In this document: positions 10,474 through 19,374 of the stretch, in pieces | Position numbering within the stretch: position 1 is the first letter of the stretch | Layout: the number at the start of each line of letters is the position of its first letter | NCBI GenBank assembly: GCA_902825215.1 | Contig: LR782234.1 | Coordinates: 992,001 to 1,056,000 of the forward strand | Direction: 5' to 3' | DNA length: 64,000 nucleotides | Source: Pseudomonas fluorescens | GTDB taxonomy: Bacteria > Pseudomonadota > Gammaproteobacteria > Pseudomonadales > Pseudomonadaceae | Notes under the pieces: generated by a model | Told to the model about the DNA's origin: nothing | What the model saw: only the letters and a program-made list of their open reading frames with translations | Database searches by the model: none | Position numbers and translations under genes: made by a program

Positions 10474-12579
10474 TTACAGGTTGAGTGTCAGGCTGACGGT
10501 GAAGTTGCGCGGCTCGCCGGGGTTGACCCAGTAGTTGCTGTACGAGCGCTCGTAATACTTTTCGTCGAAGAGGTTGTTCAGATTCAGGCCGACCGTGACG
10601 TTGTCGCTGGCCTTGTAGTGGGCGAGCAGGTCGACGGTGTGATAGGCCGGCAACTCGAAATCGCTGCCGGATTCGCCCGAGCGGTCGCCGACATAGGTGA
10701 ACGCTGCGCCAAGGTCCGAGCCGCGCAGGTGGCCATCCTGAAATTCATACACGCCGAGCAGGCTGCCACTGCGTCTGGCCACGCCGAGGATGCGGCTGCC
10801 GGTGGGAATCGTCGCGTCGCCCTTAGTCACTTCGGCATCGATGTAGGCGAACGCGCCGATGACCCGCACCGCATCGGTCACTTGCCCGGTCACTTGCCAG
10901 TCGAAGCCCTGGCTGCGCGCCTTGCCCATGGCGCGACTGGTGTCGGTGCCCGGGTCGAGGGCGAGGACGTTTTCCTTGTCGATGTGGAAGAAGGCGAGGG
11001 TGCTGCTCACGCGCTCGTCGAACAATTCGTTCTTGATGCCGATCTCGTAGCCGACGCCTTCTTCCGGGTCGAATGATTTGCCGGCCGCATCGAGGCCATT
11101 GTTGGGTTTGAACGAGGTCGAGGCGTTAGCGAACAGGCCGGTGCTCGGTGTCAGTTGATAAAGCAGGCCCGCGCGTTGGGTGAGGGCATCGTGACGCTGG
11201 TTGCTGGTCGCGTTGCGGCTGTGATCGTCGATGTGCTGATCGAAATGTTCGAAACGCGCGCCGATCATCCCGCGCAGCTTGTCCGTGAAGATGATCTGAT
11301 CCTGCACATTCAGCGCATGGGTTTCGACATGTTCGAAGAAGTCAGTGCCCGAGCGGGCGCCGTCGGGTTTTGCCTGGCCGTAGATCGGGTCGTAGATGTC
11401 GATGGCGTAGGGGCCGCCCGCGAGGGTGGTGACGCGTTCGTTCTTGCGGAAGTTTTCGTACTCGGTGCCGAGCAGCAACTCGTGTTGCCACGGGCCGAGG
11501 TCGAACAGGCCGCGCAATTCCAGTTGCGTGATGCTGTCGTGCCATTGGGTGTCGCGCTCGCGATAGCGGCGGTTGACGGTGTGGCCGTCGGCGTTCAGCG
11601 CCCGTTGTTCCGAGGCGTCGCCCCAGAGTTCGCCTTCCTTGTAATGGCTGGCCAGGCGCAGCTTCCAGTTGTCATTGAGGTGATGTTCGAGGGTCGCCTG
11701 CAGCAGATTGTTGTGGTTGTCGATGTTGCCGTCGTTGGGCTCGCCGAGGAAGGTCGAGCGTGATACGCCGCTCCATTTATTGTTCGGCGCAACGATGCCG
11801 CGATCGAAGGTCGAGCTGTGCCGGACGATCTCGCTTTCCACCAGCAGCGAAGTGTCCGGGCTCAATTGCCAACTGATCGACGGCGCGACAAACACACGCT
11901 GGCTGTCGACGTGATCGCGGAAGCTATGGTTGTCTTCGACCGCGAGGTTGATGCGCGACAGCACATCGCCCTGCTCATCGAGCGGGGTGTTGACGTCCAG
12001 CGCGGTGCGATAGCGATCCCAACTGCCAGCGCTGGTCTGCAGGGTCGTAAACGCTTCGGGCTGCGGCTTTTTCGTCACGATGTTCACCGTGCCGCCCGGA
12101 TCGCCTCGGCCATACAGGCTGGCGGCGGGGCCTTTAAGCACTTCGATACGCTCGATGTTGGCGGCGTCCGGCGTGCTCGGGTAGCCGCGATTGGCGCTGA
12201 AGCCGTCCTTGTAGAACTCCGACGTGGTGAATCCGCGCACGCTGTATTCGTAAAGCGTCAGGCCACCGAAGTTGTTCTGCTTCGACACGCCGCCGGCAAA
12301 ATCCAGCGCTCGCTCGACGCTGTTGCTGCCCAGGTCCTTGAGCACACTGGCCGGTACAACGCTGATGGCCTGAGGAATGTCGCGGATCGCGGTGTCGGTT
12401 TTGGTTGCGCTGGAGGAGCGGGTGGCGCGGTAGCCATTGACCGGACCGGTAGGCGATTCGTAATCGGATACGACGCTGATCGCTTCGAGCTCAACCGGCT
12501 GCGGCTCATCGGCAAAAGCGGGGTCGCAGAGCAATCCAAGGGTCAGGCCGAGCAGCGAGGCCTTTTTGCGAGACGACAT
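10474..12579 (-). CDS. TonB-dependent outer-membrane receptor (siderophore/metal type)
   Basis: 701 residues. Signal peptide 1-23 (..PAFA/DEP), then a plug domain with the GRGDPGGTVNIVTKKPQ motif of siderophore receptors and a 22-strand barrel ending in the expected terminal phenylalanine region (RNFTVSLTLNL). No STN signalling domain, so not a sigma/anti-sigma-controlled receptor. I start at MSSRKKASLL; an upstream in-frame ATG would translate the palindrome. Downstream DUF4198 gene is probably co-transcribed. Annotation pipelines would call it FpvA/ferrioxamine-like, but the linked DUF4198 protein and the operator suggest that zinc, nickel or copper chelates are equally possible. Confidence 0.88.
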   Translation of the reverse strand: MSSRKKASLLGLTLGLLCDPAFADEPQPVELEAISVVSDYESPTGPVNGYRATRSSSATKTDTAIRDIPQAISVVPASVLKDLGSNSVERALDFAGGVSKQNNFGGLTLYEYSVRGFTTSEFYKDGFSANRGYPSTPDAANIERIEVLKGPAASLYGRGDPGGTVNIVTKKPQPEAFTTLQTSAGSWDRYRTALDVNTPLDEQGDVLSRINLAVEDNHSFRDHVDSQRVFVAPSISWQLSPDTSLLVESEIVRHSSTFDRGIVAPNNKWSGVSRSTFLGEPNDGNIDNHNNLLQATLEHHLNDNWKLRLASHYKEGELWGDASEQRALNADGHTVNRRYRERDTQWHDSITQLELRGLFDLGPWQHELLLGTEYENFRKNERVTTLAGGPYAIDIYDPIYGQAKPDGARSGTDFFEHVETHALNVQDQIIFTDKLRGMIGARFEHFDQHIDDHSRNATSNQRHDALTQRAGLLYQLTPSTGLFANASTSFKPNNGLDAAGKSFDPEEGVGYEIGIKNELFDERVSSTLAFFHIDKENVLALDPGTDTSRAMGKARSQGFDWQVTGQVTDAVRVIGAFAYIDAEVTKGDATIPTGSRILGVARRSGSLLGVYEFQDGHLRGSDLGAAFTYVGDRSGESGSDFELPAYHTVDLLAHYKASDNVTVGLNLNNLFDEKYYERSYSNYWVNPGEPRNFTVSLTLNL

Positions 12580-12620
12580 GTTATGTTGTTCCAATTGCCA
12601 GAATTGAAACAATATAACAT
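12578..12620. promoter_or_regulatory. 43-bp near-perfect palindrome at the receptor start, probable operator
   Basis: Arms of 19 bases (12578-12596 and 12602-12620) match at 17 of 19 positions across a 5-base centre. Each end carries ATGTTAT/ATAACAT, which equals the half-site of the gamma-proteobacterial Zur box consensus. It overlaps the receptor start codon and ribosome site, so a bound protein would block expression. Identity of the regulator is inference. Confidence 0.55.
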
Positions 12621-12641
12621 GCCTGTTGAGAATGTCTGTTA

Positions 12642-12660
12642 TTCGCGCCATTGGCGCGAA
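12642..12660 (-). terminator. Hairpin after algW
   Basis: TTCGCGCCA / TTGGCGCGAA forms a perfect 8-9-bp hairpin 8 bases after the algW stop. The T-run is poor (TAA CAG follows), so it may be a weak terminator or a 3' stabiliser separating algW from the receptor gene. Confidence 0.45.
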
Positions 12661-12667
12661 TAAAGTT

Positions 12668-13825
12668 TTATTCTTCTTTTTCTTTCACCGGCGCCGGGGG
12701 CGGACGCAGGCCGATTTCAGCGGTCAGCTTCAGCTCTTTGCCGTTGCGCATCACCTGAATCGTGACCTTGTCAGTCGGCTTGATCCGCGCCACCTGATTC
12801 ATCGAACGGCGGCCATCGCCTGCCGGCTCACCATCGATACTCAGAATCACATCGCCCAGTTGCAGGCCTGCTTTTTGCGCCGGGCCGTCACGGAAAATCC
12901 CCGCAACCACAATGCCCGGGCGCCCGGACAAACCAAACGATTCGGCCAGTTCCTGAGTCAACGGCTGCACTTCAATGCCCAGCCAGCCACGAATGACCTG
13001 GCCGTGCTCGATGATCGACTTCATCACTTCCATCGCCAGTTTCACCGGAATCGCAAAGCCGATGCCCTGCGAGCCGCCGGATTTGGAAAAGATTGCGGTG
13101 TTGATGCCGGTGAGGTTGCCGTTGGCATCCGCCAGTGCGCCGCCAGAGTTGCCCGGGTTGATCGCCGCGTCGGTCTGGATGAAGTCTTCGTAGTTGTTCA
13201 GGCCCAACTGGTTGCGCCCGGTGGCGCTGATGATGCCCATGGTCACCGTCTGGCCGACGCCGAACGGGTTGCCGATGGCCAGCGCAACGTCACCGATACG
13301 AATATTGTCGGACCGGCCAACGGTGATCGCCGGCAGGTTTTTCAGATCGATCTTCAATACCGCAAGATCGGTTTCCGGGTCGCTGCCGATCACGCGGGCG
13401 AGGGTTTCACGACCGTCCTTGAGCGCCACGACAATCTGGTCGGCGCCGCTGGTCACGTGGTTGTTGGTCAGGATGTAGCCTTCCGGGCTCATGATCACCC
13501 CGGAACCGAGGCTCGATTCCATGCGCTTCTGTTTCGGCGAATTGTCACCGAAGAAGCGTCGGAACTGCGGATCCTCGAACAGCGGATGCGCCGGTTTGTT
13601 GATGACCTTGGTGGTGTAGAGATTGACCACCGACGGTGCGGCGATGGACACCGCGTCGGCATAGGACACTGGCCCCTGTTGCACGCTGGTGGTCTGCGGT
13701 GCCTGTTGCAGGTTGACGTCGAGGCTCGGCAGCCCGACCCACTCGGGGTAACGCTGAATAATCAGCAGAGCGATAAGCACACCGGCCAGCAGCGGCCAGC
13801 CAAAAAAACGCAGCGCCTTGAGCAT
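12668..13825 (-). CDS. algW: AlgW, DegS-type periplasmic serine protease
   Basis: Inner-membrane-anchored protease that senses misfolded outer-membrane proteins and starts cleavage of MucA, releasing AlgU (sigma E type) in Pseudomonas. 385 residues: one N-terminal membrane anchor (about 7-24), trypsin-like domain with catalytic H123, D153 and S227 (GNSGG), and one PDZ domain (about 275-375) with the substrate loop RPGIVVAGI. A single PDZ and the anchor favour DegS/AlgW over MucD. Position beside nif3-like and his genes matches P. aeruginosa algW. Confidence 0.94.
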   Translation of the reverse strand: MLKALRFFGWPLLAGVLIALLIIQRYPEWVGLPSLDVNLQQAPQTTSVQQGPVSYADAVSIAAPSVVNLYTTKVINKPAHPLFEDPQFRRFFGDNSPKQKRMESSLGSGVIMSPEGYILTNNHVTSGADQIVVALKDGRETLARVIGSDPETDLAVLKIDLKNLPAITVGRSDNIRIGDVALAIGNPFGVGQTVTMGIISATGRNQLGLNNYEDFIQTDAAINPGNSGGALADANGNLTGINTAIFSKSGGSQGIGFAIPVKLAMEVMKSIIEHGQVIRGWLGIEVQPLTQELAESFGLSGRPGIVVAGIFRDGPAQKAGLQLGDVILSIDGEPAGDGRRSMNQVARIKPTDKVTIQVMRNGKELKLTAEIGLRPPPAPVKEKEE

Positions 13826-13928
13826 TAAGCACGTCCTGGAAAAGTTGCAGGCGGGGTCAGACCGCCCATAATGTCGCGCATTATACGAGGCCGCGCGTGC
13901 CTCTGAACGGGATATTTAGGAGTCTTTC

Positions 13929-14687
13929 ATGGCCGTTGCCCTCAGCACCCTCGTCGAAGAAGCCGACCGTTACCTGGCCAGTGCCAAAATCGCCGATTAT
14001 TGCCCTAACGGTTTGCAGGTCGAAGGCCGCCCGCAGGTGATGCGCATCGTCAGCGGCGTCACCGCCAGCCAGGCCTTGCTCGATGCCGCCGTCGAGGGCG
14101 AGGCCGATCTGATCCTGGTGCATCACGGGTATTTCTGGAAAGGCGAAAACCCGTGCATCACCGGCATGAAACAGCGCCGCTTGAAAACCCTGCTCAAGCA
14201 CGATATCAGTCTGCTCGCCTATCACCTGCCGCTGGATCTGCACCCGGACGTTGGCAATAACGTGCAGTTGGCGCGTCAGCTCGACATCACCGTCGAGGGG
14301 CCGCTGGACCCGGGCAATCCGAAAGTCGTCGGTCTGGTCGGTTCGCTGAACGAGCCGATGACGGCGCGCGATTTCGCCCGCAAGGTGCAGGAAGTCATGG
14401 GGCGTGAGCCGCTGTTGATTGAAGGCAGCCCGATGATTCGCCGGGTCGGCTGGTGCACCGGTGGCGGTCAGGGTTACATCGATCAGGGCGTGGCGGCGGG
14501 TGTCGATCTGTTCATCAGTGGCGAAGCCTCCGAGCAGACTTTTCACAGCGCGCGGGAAAACGATATCAGCTTCATCGCCGCCGGCCACCACGCCACCGAA
14601 CGCTATGGCGTGCAGGCGCTGGGCGATTATCTGGCGAAACGTTTCGCCCTGGAACACATCTTCATCGATTGCCCGAATCCTATCTGA
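13929..14687 (+). CDS. Nif3-like dinuclear metal centre protein
   Basis: 252 residues of the Nif3/YbgI family, toroidal hexamers with a two-metal site; the physiological role is unsettled (GTP cyclohydrolase I type 2 is an annotation inherited from one homologue). Metal ligands are visible in LVHHGYFWKG (His pair) and the C-terminal GHHATERYG. The YCPNGLQVEG motif at residues 22-31 is typical. Conserved between algW and cysD. GGAG upstream of the ATG supports the start. Confidence 0.92.
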   Translation: MAVALSTLVEEADRYLASAKIADYCPNGLQVEGRPQVMRIVSGVTASQALLDAAVEGEADLILVHHGYFWKGENPCITGMKQRRLKTLLKHDISLLAYHLPLDLHPDVGNNVQLARQLDITVEGPLDPGNPKVVGLVGSLNEPMTARDFARKVQEVMGREPLLIEGSPMIRRVGWCTGGGQGYIDQGVAAGVDLFISGEASEQTFHSARENDISFIAAGHHATERYGVQALGDYLAKRFALEHIFIDCPNPI

Positions 14688-14702
14688 CACACCGCGTTTC
14701 CC

Positions 14703-14793
14703 CTGTAGGAGTGAGCCTGCTCGCGATAGCGTTGTCATATCCAACATAGCGGTGACTGACTCACCGCTATCGCGAGCAGGCTCACTCCTACAG
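14703..14793. repeat. REP doublet (inverted pair)
   Basis: CTGTAGGAGTGAGCCTGCTC at 14703 and its reverse complement ending at 14793 form a 29-bp inverted pair around a 33-base spacer, the REPIN-like arrangement of Pseudomonas REP sequences. It lies between nif3-like and cysD and could also act as a 3' hairpin for the former. Confidence 0.85.
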
Positions 14794-14935
14794 GGGCTCA
14801 ACGGCCGAACTGGCAGGCATATTCATATGCTCTTTCGTTCTAGTAGGCGTCCTGATTAGAAGAGGTCGCTGTGCTAGGATTCCCCGCTCGAACACGGCCC
14901 GCTGGCCGTTCATAAGAAAGCTTTCGTGAGTAGCC

Positions 14936-15853
14936 ATGGTCGACAAACTGACGCATCTGAAACAGCTGGAGGCGGAAAGCATCCACATCATCCGCGAGGT
15001 GGCCGCCGAGTTCGACAACCCGGTGATGCTGTACTCCATCGGTAAAGACTCCGCCGTGATGCTGCACCTGGCACGCAAGGCGTTCTTCCCGGGCAAACTG
15101 CCGTTTCCGGTGATGCACGTCGACACCCGCTGGAAATTCCAGGAAATGTACAAGTTCCGCGACAAGATGGTCGAAGAACTGGGCCTGGACCTCATCACCC
15201 ATATCAACCCCGATGGCGTGGCGCAGAACATCAACCCGTTCACCCACGGCAGCGCCAAGCACACCGACATCATGAAAACCGAGGGCCTGAAACAGGCCCT
15301 CGACAAGCATGGTTTCGACGCAGCGTTCGGCGGCGCCCGTCGCGATGAAGAGAAGTCCCGCGCCAAAGAGCGCGTCTACTCGTTCCGCGACAGCAAGCAC
15401 CGCTGGGACCCGAAAAACCAGCGCCCGGAACTGTGGAACGTCTACAACGGCAAGGTCAACAAGGGCGAATCCATTCGTGTGTTCCCGCTGTCGAACTGGA
15501 CCGAACTGGACATCTGGCAGTACATCTATCTCGAAGGCATTCCGATTGTGCCGCTGTACTTCGCCGCCGAGCGCGAAGTGATCGAGAAGAACGGCACGCT
15601 GATCATGATCGACGACGAGCGCATCCTCGAGCACCTGTCCGATGAGGACAAGGCGCGCATCGTCAAAAAGAAAGTGCGGTTCCGCACCCTTGGCTGCTAC
15701 CCGTTGACGGGCGCGGTGGAGTCCGAGGCCGAAAGCCTCACGGACATCATTCAGGAAATGCTCCTGACGCGAACTTCCGAGCGCCAGGGCCGGGTCATCG
15801 ACCACGATGGCGCAGGCTCGATGGAAGACAAAAAACGTCAGGGTTACTTTTAA
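14936..15853 (+). CDS. cysD: Sulfate adenylyltransferase subunit 2 CysD
   Basis: Catalytic subunit of ATP sulfurylase, forming adenosine 5'-phosphosulfate from sulfate and ATP with energy from the CysN GTPase. 305 residues, full length, with the PP-loop SIGKDSAV (34-41) and the conserved [16 protein letters not shown] segment. In related genomes cysD is followed almost at once by cysN; here 500 bp containing repeats and a small gene intervene. Confidence 0.97.
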   Translation: MVDKLTHLKQLEAESIHIIREVAAEFDNPVMLYSIGKDSAVMLHLARKAFFPGKLPFPVMHVDTRWKFQEMYKFRDKMVEELGLDLITHINPDGVAQNINPFTHGSAKHTDIMKTEGLKQALDKHGFDAAFGGARRDEEKSRAKERVYSFRDSKHRWDPKNQRPELWNVYNGKVNKGESIRVFPLSNWTELDIWQYIYLEGIPIVPLYFAAEREVIEKNGTLIMIDDERILEHLSDEDKARIVKKKVRFRTLGCYPLTGAVESEAESLTDIIQEMLLTRTSERQGRVIDHDGAGSMEDKKRQGYF

Positions 15854-15935
15854 GCTTCGAGTTACAAGCGGCAAGCTGCAAGTTAATGGCGCTATGCGTA
15901 GCTTTGCAGTCTGGCGCTTGCAGCCGGTTGCTGCG
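15854..15935. repeat. Dispersed CAAGCGGCAAGCT repeat, left flank of the S23-like gene
   Basis: Starts at the base after the cysD stop. Contains CAAGCGGCAAGCTGCAAG (15865-15882) and an inverted partner CGCTTGCAGCC further on, so it can fold. The 13-mer CAAGCGGCAAGCT reappears inverted in the right flank at 16313-16331 and near 28440. Confidence 0.7.
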
Positions 15936-15957
15936 AGCCGGAATCGGATGACTCGTA

Positions 15958-16299
15958 ATGGATTTCGAGAGACTGGTTGTATGGCAGCGAAGCAAATGTC
16001 TGGCGGTGAGGATTTTCAAAGAGTTTGCGCGGTGCGGGGATTTTGGATTCAAGGATCAGATCACCCGTTCTGCACTTTCAGTGCCTTCCAATATTGCTGA
16101 AGGCATGGAGCGTCGGAGTTGCAAAGAAAAGGTTCATTTTCTTTGGATTGCGAAAGCTTCTTGTGGAGAGCTGCGCACCCAGATCCTGATAGGCCGAGAT
16201 ATCGCTTACATCGCAGAACCACTGGCTGAAAATTGGATTATGGAGACCCGAGAGCTTTCTAGGATGCTGGTTGGGTTGATCAACAAAATTTCTGACTAG
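15958..16299 (+). CDS. Four-helix-bundle protein of the S23 / 23S rRNA intervening-sequence family
   Basis: 113 residues with the full family pattern: [13 protein letters not shown] (helix 1), [20 protein letters not shown] (the hallmark), then [13 protein letters not shown]. Members occur as ORFs inside 23S rRNA intervening sequences and as stand-alone genes; fold resembles the accessory protein Avd of diversity-generating retroelements. Biochemical function is unknown. It sits between cysD and cysN, in the same direction, bracketed by inverted copies of one dispersed repeat, and has no strong ribosome site. This arrangement looks like an insertion into the sulfate operon. No such role is known in sulfur metabolism. 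Confidence 0.85.
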   Translation: MDFERLVVWQRSKCLAVRIFKEFARCGDFGFKDQITRSALSVPSNIAEGMERRSCKEKVHFLWIAKASCGELRTQILIGRDIAYIAEPLAENWIMETRELSRMLVGLINKISD

Positions 16300-16308
16300 C
16301 TGTACGCC

Positions 16309-16347
16309 GACAAGCTTGCCGCTTGAAGCTTACAGCTTGGAGCTTGA
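16309..16347. repeat. Dispersed AGCTTGCCGCTTGAAGCTT repeat, right flank of the S23-like gene
   Basis: AGCTTGCCGCTTGAAGCTT (16313-16331) is identical to bases 28440-28458 and is the inverse of the left-flank core. Its last part holds GGAG (16339-16342), 10 bases before the cysN ATG, and so forms the cysN ribosome-binding site. Confidence 0.75.
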
Positions 16348-16352
16348 ATGCA

Positions 16353-18251
16353 ATGAGCCATGCTTCTGATTTGATCAGCGAGGACATCCTCGCCTACCTG
16401 GGCCAGCACGAACGTAAAGAGCTGCTGCGCTTTTTGACCTGCGGTAACGTCGATGACGGCAAGAGCACCCTGATCGGGCGCCTGCTGCACGACTCGAAGA
16501 TGATCTACGAAGATCACCTCGAAGCGATTACCCGCGACTCGAAGAAAGTCGGTACCACCGGTGACGACATCGACCTGGCGTTGCTGGTCGACGGTCTGCA
16601 GGCCGAGCGTGAGCAGGGCATCACCATTGATGTTGCGTATCGCTATTTCTCGACCGCCAAGCGCAAATTCATCATCGCCGATACCCCCGGCCATGAGCAG
16701 TACACCCGCAACATGGCCACCGGTGCCTCCACCTGTGACCTGGCGATCATTCTGGTCGACGCCCGTTACGGCGTGCAGACCCAGACCCGTCGCCACAGCT
16801 TCATCGCCTCCCTGCTGGGCATCAAGCACATCGTCGTCGCCATCAACAAGATGGACTTGAAGGACTTTGACGAAGGTGTGTTCGAGTCGATCAAGGCTGA
16901 CTACCTGAAGTTCGCCGAAGGCTTGAAGATGAAGCCGACCAGCATGCACTTCGTGCCAATGTCGGCCCTCAAGGGCGACAACGTGGTGAACAAGTCCGAG
17001 CGCTCGCCGTGGTACACCGGTCAGTCGCTGATGGAAATTCTCGAGACCGTGGAAGTGGCGGGCGATCGCAATTTCAGCGATCTGCGTTTCCCGGTGCAGT
17101 ACGTCAACCGTCCGAATCTGAACTTCCGTGGTTTCGCCGGCACGCTGGCCAGCGGCATCGTGCACAAGGGCGACGAAGTCGTCGTGTTGCCGTCGGGCAA
17201 GAGCAGCCGGGTCAAATCCATCGTCACCTTCGAAGGTGAGCTGGAACACGCAGGTCCCGGTCAGGCGGTGACACTGACCATGGAAGACGAGATCGACATT
17301 TCCCGTGGCGACCTGCTGGTGCATGCCGACAACGTGCCGCCGGTCACCGACAGCTTCGAAGCGATGCTGGTATGGATGGCCGAAGAGCCGATGCTGCCGG
17401 GCAAGAAGTACGACATCAAACGCGCCACCAGTTACGTGCCGGGCTCGATTGCCAGCATCGTCAACAAGGTCGATGTGAACACCCTGGAAGAAGGCCCGGC
17501 GAGCGCGTTGCAGCTCAACGAAATCGGCAAGGTCAAGATCGCGCTCGACGCGCCGATCGCCCTCGACGGTTACGACAGCAACCGCACCACCGGCGCGTTT
17601 ATCGTCATTGATCGGTTGACCAACGGCACCGTCGGCGCCGGCATGATCGTCGCGCAACCGGCGACGCATGGCACCGCCACGCACCACGGCAAACTGGCCC
17701 ACGTGGCGACTGAAGAACGTGCCCAGCGCTTTGGCCAGCAACCGGCCACCGTGCTGTTCAGCGGCCTCTCGGGCGCGGGCAAGAGTACCCTGGCGTATGC
17801 GGTCGAGCGTAAGCTGTTCGACATGGGCCGTGCGGTGTTCGTGCTGGATGGGCAGAACCTGCGCCAGGACCTGAATAAAGGCCTGCCGCAGGATCGCGCC
17901 GGGCGTACGGAGAACTGGCGACGTGCCGCGCATGTGGCGCGTCAGTTCAACGAAGCAGGTTTGCTGACCCTGGCCGCGTTCGTTGCACCAAGCGCCGAAG
18001 GTCGCGAGCAGGCCAAGGAGCTGATCGGCAAGGAGCGTCTGTTGACGGTCTATGTGCAGGCGTCGCCAACCGTGTGCGCCGAGCGTGATCCGCAAGGTCT
18101 GTACGCTGCTGGCGGCGACAACATCCCGGGCGAATCCTTCCCGTACGACGTGCCGTTGAATGCCGATCTGGTGATCGACACGCAGTCGCTGAGTCTGGAA
18201 GAAAGCGTCAAGCAAGTGCTGGAGCTGCTGCGTAAACGCGGCGCCATCTAA
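16353..18251 (+). CDS. cysN: Bifunctional sulfate adenylyltransferase GTPase subunit / APS kinase CysNC
   Basis: 632 residues fusing CysN and CysC. The GTPase part (1-about 450) has P-loop GNVDDGKS (31-38), DTPGHEQY near 110 and NKMD near 165, and drives APS formation by CysD. The C-terminal APS kinase has P-loop GLSGAGKS (from about 471) and makes PAPS. Such fusions are usual in Pseudomonas. I start at [11 protein letters not shown]; an upstream in-frame ATG lies inside the repeat. The ribosome site GGAG comes from the repeat element at 16309-16347, which is odd. Confidence 0.96.
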   Translation: MSHASDLISEDILAYLGQHERKELLRFLTCGNVDDGKSTLIGRLLHDSKMIYEDHLEAITRDSKKVGTTGDDIDLALLVDGLQAEREQGITIDVAYRYFSTAKRKFIIADTPGHEQYTRNMATGASTCDLAIILVDARYGVQTQTRRHSFIASLLGIKHIVVAINKMDLKDFDEGVFESIKADYLKFAEGLKMKPTSMHFVPMSALKGDNVVNKSERSPWYTGQSLMEILETVEVAGDRNFSDLRFPVQYVNRPNLNFRGFAGTLASGIVHKGDEVVVLPSGKSSRVKSIVTFEGELEHAGPGQAVTLTMEDEIDISRGDLLVHADNVPPVTDSFEAMLVWMAEEPMLPGKKYDIKRATSYVPGSIASIVNKVDVNTLEEGPASALQLNEIGKVKIALDAPIALDGYDSNRTTGAFIVIDRLTNGTVGAGMIVAQPATHGTATHHGKLAHVATEERAQRFGQQPATVLFSGLSGAGKSTLAYAVERKLFDMGRAVFVLDGQNLRQDLNKGLPQDRAGRTENWRRAAHVARQFNEAGLLTLAAFVAPSAEGREQAKELIGKERLLTVYVQASPTVCAERDPQGLYAAGGDNIPGESFPYDVPLNADLVIDTQSLSLEESVKQVLELLRKRGAI

Positions 18252-18260
18252 GCAAAAGAC

Positions 18261-18290
18261 AGCGGCAAGCTCTTAGCTTCAAGCTGCAAG
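18261..18290. repeat. Partial copy of the CAAGC repeat after cysNC
   Basis: AGCGGCAAGCTCTTAGCTTC and AAGCTGCAAG match the repeats flanking the S23-like gene and the one near 28383. It abuts the terminator. Confidence 0.6.
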
Positions 18291-18330
18291 AAAAAGCCCG
18301 CCGATGAGTGATCATTGGCGGGCTTTTTTT
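18291..18330 (+). terminator. Terminator of the cysD-cysNC operon
   Basis: AAAAAGCCCGCC (18291-18302) pairs with GGCGGGCTTTTTTT (18317-18330) across a 14-base loop; strong T-run. Confidence 0.88.
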
Positions 18331-18357
18331 GTTCTCGGTAATCGTTAACGCTTTGGT

Positions 18358-18467
18358 GATCGTTCCCACGCTCCGCGTGGGAATGCCTCATTGGACGCTC
18401 CGCGTCCGCTTCGGCAGGGACGCGGAGCGTCCCGGGCTGCATTCCCACGCAGAGCGTGGGAACGATC
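18358..18467. repeat. 110-bp palindromic GTTCCCACGC repeat
   Basis: GATCGTTCCCACGCT..GCGTGGGAATGC at the left is mirrored by GCATTCCCACGC..AGCGTGGGAACGATC at the right, with a further inner pair GGACGCTCCGCGTCC / GGGACGCGGAGCGTCC. The whole can form a nested cruciform. Noncoding, common type of intergenic repeat in Pseudomonas as far as I recall. Confidence 0.8.
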
Positions 18468-18471
18468 ATCT

Positions 18472-19374
18472 CTAACGCTTTGGATACTCGCGGTGCAGTT
18501 GTTCCAGCAACGCATCCTTGTCCAGCCACAGCTGGTTGATCCAGCCCTGAAACTGCAAACGGTACTCGCCGTCCTGGTCATAGTTCTTGCCGATGAAGGC
18601 CGGCGGAATCTTCAGTTCTTCAAAGTGCACCACCACATCGCGCACGTTGCCGCTGAGCAGGTCCCAGAACCCCGGGCGCCCGGCCGGGTAGTGGATGGTC
18701 ACGTTGACGATCGACTCCAGTTGCTCGCCCATCGCATCCAGCACAAAGGCAATCCCGCCGGCCTTCGGCTTGAGCAAATATTTGAACGGTGACTGTTGCT
18801 GCACATGCTTGCCTTCGGTGAAGCGCGTGCCTTCGACAAAGTTGAAAATGCCCACCGGGTTATTACGAAATTTCGCACAGGTCTTGCGCGTGGTTTCCAG
18901 GTCTTTGCCTTTCTTCTCCGGGTGCCTGGCCAGGTAGGCTTTGGAGTAGCGCTTCATGAATGGAAAGCCCAGCGCCCACCAGGCCAGACCGATCACCGGC
19001 ACCCAGATCAACTCCTGCTTGAGGAAGAATTTCAACGGCTGAATTCGGCGGTTGAGCACGTATTGCAGGACCAGAATATCGACCCAGCTCTGGTGGTTGC
19101 TGGTGATCAGATACGAGTGCTGATAGTCCAGACCTTGCAGGCCGCTGATGTGCCAGCGGGTGCGCCGGACCAGGTTCATCCAGCCCTTGTTGTTGCTGAT
19201 CCATGCCTCGTGAGTGTGGCTCATCAGCCACCCGGCGATGCGTTGCGTCAAGGCGAACGGCAACGCCTTGACCAGTGCCACGCAGAACAGGAACGAGCAC
19301 AGCAAAATCGTATTGAGCGCCAACAGCAGCGAGGCGATCACGCCGCGCACGGGTGCAGGGAGAAAATCCAGCAT
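18472..19374 (-). CDS. Lysophospholipid acyltransferase-family protein (YihG-like)
   Basis: 300 residues of the PlsC/LPLAT superfamily: HX4D motif in NHQSWVD near residue 93-99, FVEGTRFTEGK as the substrate motif, and a hydrophobic N-terminal anchor (about 12-37). It probably transfers acyl chains to a lysophospholipid at the inner membrane; length and sequence suit the YihG/AGPAT-like subgroup rather than housekeeping PlsC. Its ATG directly abuts the pta stop, so it is translated from the pta mRNA. Confidence 0.87.
   Translation of the reverse strand: MLDFLPAPVRGVIASLLLALNTILLCSFLFCVALVKALPFALTQRIAGWLMSHTHEAWISNNKGWMNLVRRTRWHISGLQGLDYQHSYLITSNHQSWVDILVLQYVLNRRIQPLKFFLKQELIWVPVIGLAWWALGFPFMKRYSKAYLARHPEKKGKDLETTRKTCAKFRNNPVGIFNFVEGTRFTEGKHVQQQSPFKYLLKPKAGGIAFVLDAMGEQLESIVNVTIHYPAGRPGFWDLLSGNVRDVVVHFEELKIPPAFIGKNYDQDGEYRLQFQGWINQLWLDKDALLEQLHREYPKR

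Noticed and set aside
15807..16100. 97-codon plus-strand frame spanning the end of cysD and the S23-like gene start
   Set aside because: Different phase of the S23-like gene; no match to any family.
16296..18215. 639-codon minus-strand frame opposite cysNC
   Set aside because: Antisense shadow of a well-conserved gene; no ribosome site or protein character.
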